DNA from: Oscillospiraceae bacterium
GTDB lineage: Bacteria; Bacillota; Clostridia; Oscillospirales; Oscillospiraceae
Assembly: GCA_017861365.1 (NCBI GenBank)
Contig: JAGFXR010000006.1
Span: forward strand, 124,001 to 188,000
Length of the DNA: 64,000 nt
Direction: 5' to 3'
Below, one piece after another: positions 15,662-25,033 of this stretch. Below the pieces are notes generated by a model. It saw only the letters and a program-made list of their open reading frames with translations. It had not been told where the DNA came from and did not search any database. Positions within the stretch are counted from its first letter, which is position 1; each line of letters opens with the position of its first letter. The position numbers and the translations under genes were made by a program.

Positions 15662-18592
15662 ATGAACCTGAGAATCGGCATCGACATCGGCTCCACCACC
15701 GTAAAGGTTGTGCTGCTGGATCACAATAACCAATTACTGTTTCGTTCCTATGAGCGTCATTATTCCAAGGCAAGGGAGCGTGCCTGTGAAACCCTGAGAA
15801 CTCTCTCCGAAATGCTGGACGGCCAGGAGATTCAGCTGGTCATCACCGGCTCCGCGGGCCTTGGGGTGGCAAAAGCAGCCTCTATGGAGTTTGTCCAGGA
15901 GGTCTACGCCACCGCCGCCGCTGTGAATACATACATTCCCGATACTGACGCCGTCATTGAGCTGGGCGGCGAGGACGCGAAAATTATTTTCTTCGGCGGC
16001 GCACTGGAGGAGCGGATGAACGGCTCCTGCGCCGGCGGTACCGGCGCATTCATCGATCAGATGGCCACCCTGATGAATGTGACCCCCGACGAACTGGACG
16101 CGCTCTCCCTGCGGCATGAAAAAATTTACCCCATCGCCTCCCGCTGCGGCGTGTTTGCCAAAAGTGATATTCAGCCCATTCTCAATCAGGGCGGGCGCAA
16201 GGAAGACATAGCGGCTTCCATTTTTCAGGCGGTGGTGGATCAGACCGTAGCGGGTTTGACCCAGGGCCGCGAGCTGAAAGGAAAAATTGTGTTTCTGGGA
16301 GGCCCTCTCCATTTTTTAAAGGGTCTGCGCCAGCGCTTTGTGGAAACGCTGCGCTTAGATGAGGCTCACGCGGTATTTCCAGAGGACGGCGACTGCTTCG
16401 CCGCCATGGGGGCGGCGCTGTGCACCGGCGATCATCCCGCCATCCCCTTTGCGGAGGCGCTCAGGCGGCTGGAAGAATCTGTCGAGAGCACCACTCTGGT
16501 CAATACCATGCCCCCCCTCTTCGAGTCACAGGAGGACTACGACGCCTTTACCGCCCGGCATAATGCCGCCCGCCCCCCGGAGCTTGATCTGGCAGTCTAC
16601 CGCGGCAAAGCCTACCTGGGCATCGACGCAGGCTCTACCACCACGAAAATGGCTCTGATTGCCCCTGACGGAGGGCTGCTCTACACCTATTACCATTCCA
16701 ACCAGGGCAACCCCGTGTCCATTGTTCTGGTGCAATTAAAAGAGCTTTACCGGCTGTGCGGCGACCGCGTTGTCATCGCCGGAGCGGCGGTGACCGGATA
16801 CGGCGAGGATTTGATCAAGAGCGCGTTTCACTGCGACTTGGGTCTGGTGGAGACCATCGCCCATTACCGGGCGGCCTCCCATTTTAACCCTCAGGTGGAT
16901 TTTATCATCGACATCGGCGGCCAGGATATGAAATGCTTTAAAATCCGGAACGGCGCGGTGGATTCCATTATGCTCAACGAGGCTTGTTCCTCCGGCTGCG
17001 GCTCCTTTATCGAGACCTTTGCCAAGGCGCTGGGCTATGAGATTGCGGAGTTCTCCAAGCTGGGTCTGTTCTCACAGTACCCCGTAAACCTGGGTTCCCG
17101 CTGCACGGTTTTTATGAATTCGTCCGTAAAGCAGGCTCAGAAGGACGGCGCGTCGGTGGCGGACATCTCCGCAGGCCTGTCTATCTCCGTTGTAAAGAAC
17201 GCCATTTACAAGGTCATCCGCGCCGCCTCCGCCGACGATCTGGGCCAGCACATCGTCGTACAGGGCGGAACCTTTTTAAACGACGCGGTGCTCCGCTCCT
17301 TTGAGACGGAATTGGGCAGAACCGTCACCCGCCCCACTATTTCAGGTCTGATGGGCGCCTTCGGCGCTGCGCTGGCGGCACGGGATTTAAACCTGGAGTC
17401 CTCCTCCCTGATCACCGAAGAAGCGCTGGCTTCCTTCATTCACACGGCCAAACCCACCACCTGCGGCCTGTGCACCAACCACTGCTCCCTCACCGTGAAC
17501 ACCTTCGACGGCGGGCGGAAGTACATCTCCGGCAACCGCTGCTCCCGCCCTCTGGGCAAAGCCAAGGCCGAACTGCCCGATCTCATGGCCTACAAATACA
17601 AGCGTCTGCGCTCCATGGAGGGCAAAGGGCAGGGCACCGGTGTCCGGGGTAAAATCGGCATTCCCTTCGGATTGAATTTTTATGAAAACCTACCGTTTTG
17701 GTTTACCTTTTTTACAAAGCTCAATTTTGAGGTGACCCTCTCGCCGGAATCCTCCCGCAAGCTCTATCTCAAGGGACAGCACACCATCCCCTCCGACACG
17801 GTATGCTACCCCGCCAAGCTCCTGCACGGTCATGTGGAGGCGCTTGTGGAGCAGGGCGTGGACGCGATCTTTTACCCCTGTATGCCCTATAACTTCAACG
17901 AAGAATGGGGCGACAACCACTATAACTGCCCGGTGGTGGCCTACTATCCCGAGCTTCTGGCCGCGAATGTCCCCGCTCTGAAGCGGACGCGGTTTCTGTT
18001 CCCCTACTTTGGCCTGCACCGCCCCAAGGATTTTTTCAAGCGTGCCGCCGCGTATTTTGAACAGGAATTTCATATTCCCAAAAAGGAAACTGTTCGCGCC
18101 GCGAAGGCAGCGTACGCCGCCTATGAGGATTGGAAGGCGGAGATTCGCGCCGAGGGCAGCACCTTCATCGAATATGCCCGCAAAAATGGCAAAAAGATGA
18201 TCGTCGTAGCGGGGCGCCCCTACCATATGGATCCTGAGATCAATCACGGCATCAACGATCTGATTACGTCCTTTGATTTTGTGCTGATTACGGAGGACGC
18301 CGTGGCGCATCACATGGACTACGAGGCCCGCAGGGTGTTAAACCAGTGGACTTACCAGTCCCGCATGTACAATGCGGCGCGGTATGTCTGCGCCCAACCC
18401 GACATGCAGCTGGTTCAGCTGGTCTCCTTCGGCTGCGGCACCGACGCCATCACCACCGACGAAATGCGCGACATTCTGGAGGCGGGCGGCAAGCTCTATA
18501 CCCAGCTGAAAATTGACGACATTAATAATTTGGGCGCCGTGAAAATCCGCATCCGCTCGCTGATGGCGGCCATGGACGCCAGAAAGGTTTAA
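15662..18592 (+). CDS. Double-domain 2-hydroxyacyl-CoA dehydratase activase-like ATPase with DUF2229 region
   Basis: 976 residues. Two BadF/BcrA/HgdC-type ASKHA ATPase domains follow one another (about 1-255 and 318-575), each beginning with a phosphate loop (GIDIGSTTVK and GIDAGSTTTK) and each with a cluster-ligand region (NGSCAGGTGA near 122, NEACSSGCGS near 441). Residues from about 600 on correspond to the DUF2229/CoA-activase C-terminal region, with a CGLCTNHCSL cysteine motif near 600. Archetypal activases use ATP to drive electron transfer from a 4Fe-4S cluster to a dehydratase. The HgdB-like partner follows after 4 bases. In many relatives both parts are one polypeptide of about 1400 residues. 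The substrate is unknown. Confidence 0.88.
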   Translation: MNLRIGIDIGSTTVKVVLLDHNNQLLFRSYERHYSKARERACETLRTLSEMLDGQEIQLVITGSAGLGVAKAASMEFVQEVYATAAAVNTYIPDTDAVIELGGEDAKIIFFGGALEERMNGSCAGGTGAFIDQMATLMNVTPDELDALSLRHEKIYPIASRCGVFAKSDIQPILNQGGRKEDIAASIFQAVVDQTVAGLTQGRELKGKIVFLGGPLHFLKGLRQRFVETLRLDEAHAVFPEDGDCFAAMGAALCTGDHPAIPFAEALRRLEESVESTTLVNTMPPLFESQEDYDAFTARHNAARPPELDLAVYRGKAYLGIDAGSTTTKMALIAPDGGLLYTYYHSNQGNPVSIVLVQLKELYRLCGDRVVIAGAAVTGYGEDLIKSAFHCDLGLVETIAHYRAASHFNPQVDFIIDIGGQDMKCFKIRNGAVDSIMLNEACSSGCGSFIETFAKALGYEIAEFSKLGLFSQYPVNLGSRCTVFMNSSVKQAQKDGASVADISAGLSISVVKNAIYKVIRAASADDLGQHIVVQGGTFLNDAVLRSFETELGRTVTRPTISGLMGAFGAALAARDLNLESSSLITEEALASFIHTAKPTTCGLCTNHCSLTVNTFDGGRKYISGNRCSRPLGKAKAELPDLMAYKYKRLRSMEGKGQGTGVRGKIGIPFGLNFYENLPFWFTFFTKLNFEVTLSPESSRKLYLKGQHTIPSDTVCYPAKLLHGHVEALVEQGVDAIFYPCMPYNFNEEWGDNHYNCPVVAYYPELLAANVPALKRTRFLFPYFGLHRPKDFFKRAAAYFEQEFHIPKKETVRAAKAAYAAYEDWKAEIRAEGSTFIEYARKNGKKMIVVAGRPYHMDPEINHGINDLITSFDFVLITEDAVAHHMDYEARRVLNQWTYQSRMYNAARYVCAQPDMQLVQLVSFGCGTDAITTDEMRDILEAGGKLYTQLKIDDINNLGAVKIRIRSLMAAMDARKV

Positions 18593-18596
18593 TCGT

Positions 18597-19913
18597 ATGG
18601 CAAAGCTGATTTATGACGAAACCGGCCGGCTTCTCTTTACAGAGGAGATGAAGCGGGAGTACACCCTGCTGATTCCTCAGATGCTGCCCGTCCATTTCTC
18701 CATGATTGCCCGGGTGCTGGAGGATGCCGGCTACCGCACTGAAATGCTCAACACCCACCATAGGGGCATCGTGGACGAGGGACTCAAATATGTTCACAAC
18801 GACACCTGCTATCCCGCCCTCCTGGTCATCGGCCAGCTGATCGACGCGGTGAAAAGCGGGAAATACGACCCGCATCAGGTAGCCCTGCTGATCACCCAAA
18901 CCGGGGGTGGCTGCCGCGCCTCCAACTACATCCATCTTCTGCGTAAGGCCCTGCAAAAGGCCGGCTTGGATTACATCCCCGTGGTCTCCCTGAACCTCTC
19001 CGGACTGGAGAAAAATCCCGGCTTCCGCTTCACGGTGCCCATGATCCGTAAGGCTGTATTCGCCATGATGTACGGTGATATCATCATGATGCTGGCCAAC
19101 CAGTGCCGCCCCTATGAGTCCGTTCAGGGCGACACCGACCGTCTGGTGGAATCATGCATGAACCGCCTGCTGGAGCTGATGAACCATGGAAAAGGGCTCT
19201 CCTATTCCCAGATGAAAGATAACTTCAAATGGATTGTCTCGGATTTTGCCTCCCTTTCTGTCACCGGGGAGCAAAAGGTTCGCGTGGGTGTGGTGGGTGA
19301 AATTTATGTCAAATACTCTCCCCTGGGCAATAACAATCTGGAGGAATTTCTTCTGTCCGAGGGTGCCGAGCCTGTGGTGCCGGGGCTGACCGACTTTATC
19401 ATTTTCAAAATCTATAATCGAGATGTGGACGTGGATCTTTACGGCGGCAAGTGGCTCAAGCAGTTTGTCGTCCGGGTGTTTAAACGTTACGTGGAGAAAT
19501 GCCAGCGCGCCATGATCGACGCCGTATCCGCTTCCGGCCGCTTCCACGCCCCCGGCACCTTCGAGGATTTGCATCAGCTCATCCGTGGCTATCTGGGGGA
19601 CGGCAATAAGATGGGCGAGGGCTGGCTTTTGACCGCCGAAATGCTGGAGCTCATCCACGCGGGAGTGCCCAACATCGTCTGCACCCAGCCCTTCGGCTGC
19701 CTGCCCAACCATATCGTGGGCAAGGGCATGATCCGCAAGCTAAAGGACGACTATCCCCACTCCAATATTGTGGCCATTGACTACGATCCGGGTGCCACCA
19801 AAATCAATCAGGAGAACCGCATCAAGCTGATGCTGGCAAACGCAAAGGGACTGGCCGGACAGCAGCAGCCCGCATCCGCGAAGGACGCTCCCCGAGAGCC
19901 GGTATCGGTATGA
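18597..19913 (+). CDS. 2-hydroxyacyl-CoA dehydratase (HgdB)-like Fe-S protein
   Basis: 438 residues starting at ATG 18597, four bases after the activase stop. Conserved-looking cysteines in NDTCYPALLV, GGGCRASNYI, NQCRPYE and CTQPFGCLPNHI suit Fe-S ligation as in dehydratase D-component-like proteins. In related fused proteins this is the C-terminal third of the same chain, so the two genes almost certainly act as one complex. Related double-cubane proteins reduce small molecules with low-potential electrons; whether this one is a dehydratase or a reductase cannot be read from sequence. No separate HgdA-type partner is present. Confidence 0.85.
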   Translation: MAKLIYDETGRLLFTEEMKREYTLLIPQMLPVHFSMIARVLEDAGYRTEMLNTHHRGIVDEGLKYVHNDTCYPALLVIGQLIDAVKSGKYDPHQVALLITQTGGGCRASNYIHLLRKALQKAGLDYIPVVSLNLSGLEKNPGFRFTVPMIRKAVFAMMYGDIIMMLANQCRPYESVQGDTDRLVESCMNRLLELMNHGKGLSYSQMKDNFKWIVSDFASLSVTGEQKVRVGVVGEIYVKYSPLGNNNLEEFLLSEGAEPVVPGLTDFIIFKIYNRDVDVDLYGGKWLKQFVVRVFKRYVEKCQRAMIDAVSASGRFHAPGTFEDLHQLIRGYLGDGNKMGEGWLLTAEMLELIHAGVPNIVCTQPFGCLPNHIVGKGMIRKLKDDYPHSNIVAIDYDPGATKINQENRIKLMLANAKGLAGQQQPASAKDAPREPVSV

Positions 19914-19992
19914 TGCTCACGGTTGATTGACCCAGATCAGCTCCATGATCCATCTCAGCGTCTGTGAGTGCTCGTTTTTGTTTCTCAATGAT

Positions 19993-20030
19993 ATGAAAGG
20001 CGCTCTGTCAATAAACAGAGCGCCTTTCAT
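19993..20030. terminator. 16-bp hairpin between convergent genes
   Basis: Perfect 16-bp arms (19993-20008 and 20015-20030) with a 6-base loop, between the HgdB-like gene and the convergent MFS gene. The arms hold short A and T runs, and it probably ends transcripts from both sides. Confidence 0.7.
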
Positions 20031-20067
20031 TGCAGCATTGACCTCCACAGAATTTTTCATACGCTTA

Positions 20068-21495
20068 TCATTTTGTTTCTTTGGGCATCATGACAGAACA
20101 TACAAAGGCAAGACAGGAAATGATAATAAACGAGATAAATAAGGCATGCATAGCGCTGTTCAAGGAAAGCGCGATCTGTTCCGAAGACACAGCAACCGTG
20201 GTTTCCGAAGACTGGTACAGATTGCTGGGATTAATACCCTCTATTCCTTGGCGGGAAAAATACTCTGTAATATTGGAATTGAAGATATTTCCGAACACAC
20301 TGATTCCGATGGTTTGACCCAATGTCCTGAGCAATGAATTGGCCGCGACCGCAGCACCTCTTTGACCGAACTCCACAGAATCCTGAATCAAAATGGTAGA
20401 GGCCGTAGACGCTCCGCCAAAGGCGAACCCGATGATAAAACCATACGTAAGCACCAGGAGCAGAGAGGTTGAGACGCCCAGTGTAGATAGCAGGACAGTG
20501 CTGACGATCAGCACGGCATTGGATACCAGCATGACCGTTTTACCGCCGTATCTGACCAGTAATTTTCCAAGCATAAACGAAACGGCCAGCCAGGAAATAT
20601 TCATAGGCAGCATGGACAGCCCCGCAATGGTCGGACGGTAGCCCTGAACATTTTGCAGATAGATTGCCAGATAAACATCGATGCCCATCAGTACGCCAAA
20701 AACCAAAAAGGAGATCAGGTTTACCATGATACTTGATTTCGTAAATATATCAAAAGGCATCATAGGTTCTTTCGCCGTTTTTTCAATTTTATAGAACGCC
20801 AAAAGCAGAAGAAGCGTCACCACCGCCGATACGGCAATAGATATCCCTTTCTGGTCAAACAGGAAAATGCTTAAACATATTACAACGGCCAGAGATAAGG
20901 TCAGTGTTCCGGCATAATCAATGGTCTGCTTTTTCTTCTCAAAGGCTTCCGTCATAGAGCTTTGCAGCAAAATAACTGAAAGCAGTCCGAACGGAAGGTT
21001 AATAAAGAAAATCCAATGCCAGGACAGTGTGTCAATGATCAGCCCTCCCACGAATGGGCCGGCAAGGCTTGCGATTCCCCACATGGTACCAAGAGCGCCC
21101 TGAATTTTAGACCTTTCTTCCAGGGGAAAGGCATCGCCGATGATGGTATATGCAACTGTGAGTATAGCACCTGCTCCAAGACCCTGAAGCGCCCGGAACC
21201 CAATCAGCATAGCCATGTTTTGTGACAATCCGCATAAAAGGCTTCCAACTAAAAAGATGATGATTCCGATGGAAAGGGTATTCTTCCGTCCATACAAATC
21301 AGAAAGCTTGCCGTAAATCGGTGTGGATATGGTGGAAGTTAGTAAATAAATAGAAAAAACAAGGCTGATCAATTCGAAGCCCTGCATGTCCTTTGTGATG
21401 GTAGGTGTTGCCATCGTCACGATGGTTCCCTCAACTGCCGCTAAAAACATAGCCAGCATAAGAGAAATGATTAAGGGTGTTTTCTTTAGTTTCAT
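20068..21495 (-). CDS. MFS drug:H+ antiporter, DHA2 (14-TM) type
   Basis: 475 residues with about 14 hydrophobic segments. It carries MFS motif A (GKLSDLYGRKN) after TM2 and a motif-C-like stretch after TM5 (GPFVGGLIIDTLSWHWIFFINLP), the pattern of the EmrB/QacA/LmrB subfamily. These proteins export toxic organic compounds with the proton gradient. No linked regulator or membrane-fusion partner is adjacent, so the substrate is open. Confidence 0.92.
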   Translation of the reverse strand: MKLKKTPLIISLMLAMFLAAVEGTIVTMATPTITKDMQGFELISLVFSIYLLTSTISTPIYGKLSDLYGRKNTLSIGIIIFLVGSLLCGLSQNMAMLIGFRALQGLGAGAILTVAYTIIGDAFPLEERSKIQGALGTMWGIASLAGPFVGGLIIDTLSWHWIFFINLPFGLLSVILLQSSMTEAFEKKKQTIDYAGTLTLSLAVVICLSIFLFDQKGISIAVSAVVTLLLLLAFYKIEKTAKEPMMPFDIFTKSSIMVNLISFLVFGVLMGIDVYLAIYLQNVQGYRPTIAGLSMLPMNISWLAVSFMLGKLLVRYGGKTVMLVSNAVLIVSTVLLSTLGVSTSLLLVLTYGFIIGFAFGGASTASTILIQDSVEFGQRGAAVAANSLLRTLGQTIGISVFGNIFNSNITEYFSRQGIEGINPSNLYQSSETTVAVSSEQIALSLNSAMHALFISFIIISCLAFVCSVMMPKETK

Positions 21496-21552
21496 GGTTT
21501 CCTCGCTTTACCTGTAACATTCATTGATCTACGTGAACAAATCATTCATTTC

Positions 21553-21588
21553 AAAGCAGGCTGATTATCATAATCAGCCTGCTTTTTT
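21553..21588. terminator. 15-bp hairpin with T-run
   Basis: Perfect 15-bp arms (21553-21567 and 21571-21585) with a 3-base loop and six T on the plus side. It lies between two minus-strand genes, downstream of the zinc-ribbon gene and upstream of the MFS gene. The T-run points to the plus strand, where no gene ends, so it is probably a bidirectional terminator for the zinc-ribbon gene. Confidence 0.6.
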
Positions 21589-21693
21589 CATCATATGCTG
21601 ACTGTCTCTGCCGGAGCAGGAGACAGCTCTCACAAGGCAACGGGCCCGAATGCTTAAGTTGGCTCCGCCATTGCGTTAGCGGGATGAGACTGA

Positions 21694-22428
21694 TTATCTG
21701 ACTGTATACGAAAATTGCTCATTGTCAATTTTAAAGTAGACGATCAGCGGATTGGAGCTGGTTTCCACTTCCTCGGGGCAGCTGATTAAATACCGCATTC
21801 CAAGTGTCTCCAGCGGCTGAATATCCGTTATATTCGAGTAAGTAAAGCCCATTGACGAATCTTCTACGATTGGGAAAGCCGAATACTCGTACCCATTGTT
21901 ATAATCAGCCGTCACTTTCATGACATCATCGCAGGGCAAGTCCTGCTTCTGCAGATTTTTTACATCCACATCCACATCGATATATACGTTCCCGCTGTCA
22001 GCCTGATAATGGGTGTAGAAGCTGCTGGTGTCATCAGGAAGGACGTCATAGGATAATTTCACACTATTTAATGTAATTTCCATGTCGTCGGTCGTAATCA
22101 CGTCTCCGATCGCCAAACTTTTGATCTTGGAGTCGGAGGCGCCGGAAGCATCCGTGGCGGAGGTTACGTCAGCGGCATCGTCCGAGCTTGCACCATTCAC
22201 CGCAGCATTAGTATGATCAGTGTTGGTTAACGAACTGATGACTCCAACGATAATAATAAACGCAACAACGCCGGCAATAATCATCGGCGCCTTTTTCCTC
22301 TTTTTAGGGACAAACCTATGACTTTCCTCTGTTAAACTGTCAAGCGCTTCTCCTTCGGCTTTTGTCCCACATTCCGGGCAGAATTTTTGTCCTGCTAACT
22401 CATGTCCGCATCGAGTGCATACTCCCAT
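21694..22428 (-). CDS. Zinc-ribbon membrane protein with extracytoplasmic DUF4352-like domain
   Basis: 244 residues. A zinc ribbon (CTRCGHE then CPECGTK) occupies residues 4-22. After a basic stretch (PKKRKKAP) comes one TM helix (about 48-66) and a Ser/Asp/Ala-rich spacer. The last 130 residues (DVITTDDMEITLNSVKLSYDV onward) resemble the Ig-like DUF4352 fold of surface lipoproteins. The topology implies a cytoplasmic zinc ribbon and an outside beta domain. Function is unknown. It seems monocistronic. Confidence 0.78.
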   Translation of the reverse strand: MGVCTRCGHELAGQKFCPECGTKAEGEALDSLTEESHRFVPKKRKKAPMIIAGVVAFIIIVGVISSLTNTDHTNAAVNGASSDDAADVTSATDASGASDSKIKSLAIGDVITTDDMEITLNSVKLSYDVLPDDTSSFYTHYQADSGNVYIDVDVDVKNLQKQDLPCDDVMKVTADYNNGYEYSAFPIVEDSSMGFTYSNITDIQPLETLGMRYLISCPEEVETSSNPLIVYFKIDNEQFSYTVR

Positions 22429-22523
22429 AAATACACCAACCCTTCTTTTTTATTGCTTTATTATATCTTAAAAATCAATAAACCGCAATAAAGATGTCTA
22501 TCAATCGCCTTCTGTCAGCAAAT

Positions 22524-22551
22524 AAAAAAACAGCCGCCCCGAAGAGCGACT
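22524..22551 (-). terminator. Terminator of the downstream 129-residue paralog gene
   Basis: An 8-bp stem (22544-22551 with 22532-22539, two G-U pairs) is capped by a UUCG tetraloop and followed on the minus strand by seven T. It lies just after the stop codon at 22560. Confidence 0.8.
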
Positions 22552-22559
22552 ACCGCATG

Positions 22560-22949
22560 CTAATACATAACCTCGTTGGTTGATTGTATTTGAATATGAC
22601 TGAATTCAACGCTGCTGAGATAGTTTCCGGGTTCTATACTTCGCGATCTCCAATCATATGTAATGCGCATTTCAATCGGAACTTCCACCCCGCGATTATC
22701 CTCTGTGAATAACCCTCTCAATATTCCCTGCTGGTGATATGTCCTATTAGGAACAATCGGACTATAATCAGCCGATGGCATAAAATCTGACGAGACCATC
22801 ACCAGGGACTCAATCGGTATTCTGTAATTCACCCAATTAAGCAACGCTTTTTCCGATTCTGGCGTCAGTTCGAATTTGGCTTCACCAAGGTATGTGTTTG
22901 TATCAATGTCATAAGCGTAGACACTTGGACTTGTAATCTTCGTGTACAA
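22560..22949 (-). CDS. 129-residue protein of unknown family, paralog A
   Basis: The protein begins MYTKITSPSVYAYDIDTNTY and has no TM segment or signal peptide. It is predicted from composition to be beta-rich. It is clearly related along its length to the gene at 23126-23515: both share MYTKIS/T-P-Y-YDI-TN, a Glu-rich helix (TPESEKALLNWVN against STEAERDLLKLVN), a G-x-LR-L-(F/Y) motif and an I-YD-R segment. The start codon is TTG at 22949, chosen because a purine-rich site precedes it and it aligns with the paralog's start. Function unknown. Confidence 0.7.
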   Translation of the reverse strand: MYTKITSPSVYAYDIDTNTYLGEAKFELTPESEKALLNWVNYRIPIESLVMVSSDFMPSADYSPIVPNRTYHQQGILRGLFTEDNRGVEVPIEMRITYDWRSRSIEPGNYLSSVEFSHIQIQSTNEVMY

Positions 22950-23125
22950 CGTGTTCCCCCCCCTTGGTTCCTATTATATTCTGATTCAGCACAGAAATGC
23001 GGTATTATTTCTTCACTGCGGCGCCGCTTGAACGGGAGGATCTGCCCTGAACGCGGCTCACTTCATGTTTCATCAAACACCCCTGCAAAAAGAGAGCCGC
23101 TCCCTTGGAATTGCCCTAAACATCA

Positions 23126-23515
23126 CTAATATCTGATAGACTCGACTTTTATATTGCTGTGGTTCACGCTTTCAAAAATATACGGGCGGCCCATTACATA
23201 CCCATAGGCTCTTGCATCATATATCATTTGTACTAAAATTTGATCATACGTTCCAGAAACATCATCATAATACAGTGTGCGTAATACACCTCTGCGTCTC
23301 ACCGGTTTTGCGTCTATATCGGACATAAACCCTTTTGTCGGTGTAAATATGACATCCGTTGCCAGAAATGATTCAGGCTCTTTATTTTCGTTCACTAATT
23401 TAAGCAGATCCCGTTCCGCCTCTGTGGAAAGGTGAAATGTAACTTCTCCAAGCGGCTCATTTGTGTTAATATCGTAAACATACAGGATCGGCTCTGAAAT
23501 CTTTGTATACATCAT
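23126..23515 (-). CDS. 129-residue protein of unknown family, paralog B
   Basis: Upstream member of the tandem pair, beginning MMYTKISEPILYVYDINTNEP. A GGGGGGTGG stretch precedes ATG 23515; the second ATG one codon later is equally possible. It shares the helix STEAERDLLKLVN, the RRRGVLRTLYYDD segment and the MIYDARAYG segment with paralog A. The shared order of motifs shows a tandem duplication followed by considerable divergence. No secretion signal, cysteine cluster or nuclease motif is visible. I do not recognise the family. Confidence 0.75.
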   Translation of the reverse strand: MMYTKISEPILYVYDINTNEPLGEVTFHLSTEAERDLLKLVNENKEPESFLATDVIFTPTKGFMSDIDAKPVRRRGVLRTLYYDDVSGTYDQILVQMIYDARAYGYVMGRPYIFESVNHSNIKVESIRY

Positions 23516-23670
23516 GGTTCCACCCCCCTGTATTATATTCAGCCAACAGGGTCTAAGAGAATATGAACCTGAAAATTCCAGGCACAGGACAGGAACAATT
23601 TAATGGAGCTCTTCTTTCCATGAATGAACTGACGATGTCCCAAAGACACCGTCAGCTCATGAACCTTCAT

Positions 23671-24909
23671 TTAATTTCGCAGTACTGATTGATGCTCGGG
23701 AACATGGTCTACTCCTCTAAACGGATTCCAGAGGATATATACGAGCGTAACAACAGCGATCGCGGCAAACATCCCTGATACTGTTCCAATGATATTTTTA
23801 GCGGTAGGTTCCACAAACAGCGCAATTACTTTTTCAACATAGGTAGAAATAAATTGTCCCACTCCCATGACCCCAACCAGCATGGAGTTTGCAAATGTAC
23901 CATTAAACTGAGGCCCGATCGCCAGCACCTTCGTTGTAAACAATGGCTGGCTTAAACCATTCCCAAATCCGACCACATACATAGAGGCCATCAGCATGGT
24001 TTGTGACGCTGAATGAAAAACCAATAGTGTACCGGCTGCAATAATGACAGGCGCTAAAAACAACGTATATCGTTTAAAAACCTTCTCAATGAATCCAAAA
24101 ATAAAGGCTGAGGTTAAAATCCCGCCTGTAAAGAACGACATGGCGGCCGCGCTGACCAAAGCATCACCCAGTTTTTGATCTGAAACAAAAATCGATACTT
24201 TGATTAAGAGAGTCATGGAGCACATAATCCATATCATGGAGAATATCAACACAAAAATAAGCTTCGTCCACTGTTTGGAGGTATAAACAACCTTTGTCCT
24301 ATGTTCCACACCCGAAGCATCCTTGACCATCGGCACAGGCATGGACGGCAGAAAACAGTACTCCATTGCCAAAATCCCGAGGAATATCGCATATGCCAGG
24401 AAGGTGTATTTCCAGCTTATCGTGCACAGTAAACCGGCCAGCATCGTAAGAAAAATACCGATGCCGCTGTCAACAGAATTTGCCCAGCCGATCATCGTGT
24501 TCTTTTCTACCCCGGAGTACAATTCATTGATAATGGCGCCGCAAAGCGGAGCGGTTAACCCCATTCCAATACCAAGAACGGCTCTGCAAACCAGGATCTG
24601 ATTCACAGATGCGTTAAAGAACGCGGCTCCCACGCCGCCAATGACATAAATACAAAGCGCGATTAAAATGATACTCTTTTTGTTGAAGTGCTTCACCAAT
24701 TGCGGCAGAACCAGAAATGCTACTGTAATGGAGAACAGTACCGAGATATTGGAAATGAGAGAAATCGTTGTGGGATCGGCTTCGGGAAACGCTTTTGCAA
24801 TATCCGCCAGGGCGCTGTTGACAAGGGATTGCTCTGTGTTCAGCAGAAAGATAAATAAAACAGATATTCTTACCATGATCGCCCGCAGACTCAAATCTAC
24901 TTTCGCCAT
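23671..24909 (-). CDS. MFS transporter, 12-TM, linked to a FAD-dependent reductase
   Basis: 412 residues from ATG 24909, which has AGAGGG at suitable spacing; upstream in-frame starts are too close to that site. About 12 hydrophobic segments are seen, with a conserved acidic/Gly-rich N-terminal half (AVLGIGMGLTAPLCGAII). It lies downstream of the FAD protein on the same strand, about 120 bases away, so it probably imports or exchanges that enzyme's substrate or product. Base composition is more AT-rich than in the core genes. The substrate is not deducible. Confidence 0.85.
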   Translation of the reverse strand: MAKVDLSLRAIMVRISVLFIFLLNTEQSLVNSALADIAKAFPEADPTTISLISNISVLFSITVAFLVLPQLVKHFNKKSIILIALCIYVIGGVGAAFFNASVNQILVCRAVLGIGMGLTAPLCGAIINELYSGVEKNTMIGWANSVDSGIGIFLTMLAGLLCTISWKYTFLAYAIFLGILAMEYCFLPSMPVPMVKDASGVEHRTKVVYTSKQWTKLIFVLIFSMIWIMCSMTLLIKVSIFVSDQKLGDALVSAAAMSFFTGGILTSAFIFGFIEKVFKRYTLFLAPVIIAAGTLLVFHSASQTMLMASMYVVGFGNGLSQPLFTTKVLAIGPQFNGTFANSMLVGVMGVGQFISTYVEKVIALFVEPTAKNIIGTVSGMFAAIAVVTLVYILWNPFRGVDHVPEHQSVLRN

Positions 24910-25033
24910 TTTCATCCACCCTCTCAAAAATTAACCGGAGCAGAACGCCAGTATGCGTAACAGGAAGGGAAACCCATGTCGCCAAGTAATACTGCCTTGA
25001 TAGGCCTGCTGTGCCGCAAGTGGATCTCTTAGC

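Noticed and set aside
17690-18313. 207-residue minus-strand open frame inside the activase gene
   Set aside because: No motifs or start signal; the plus-strand protein is well supported across the whole stretch.
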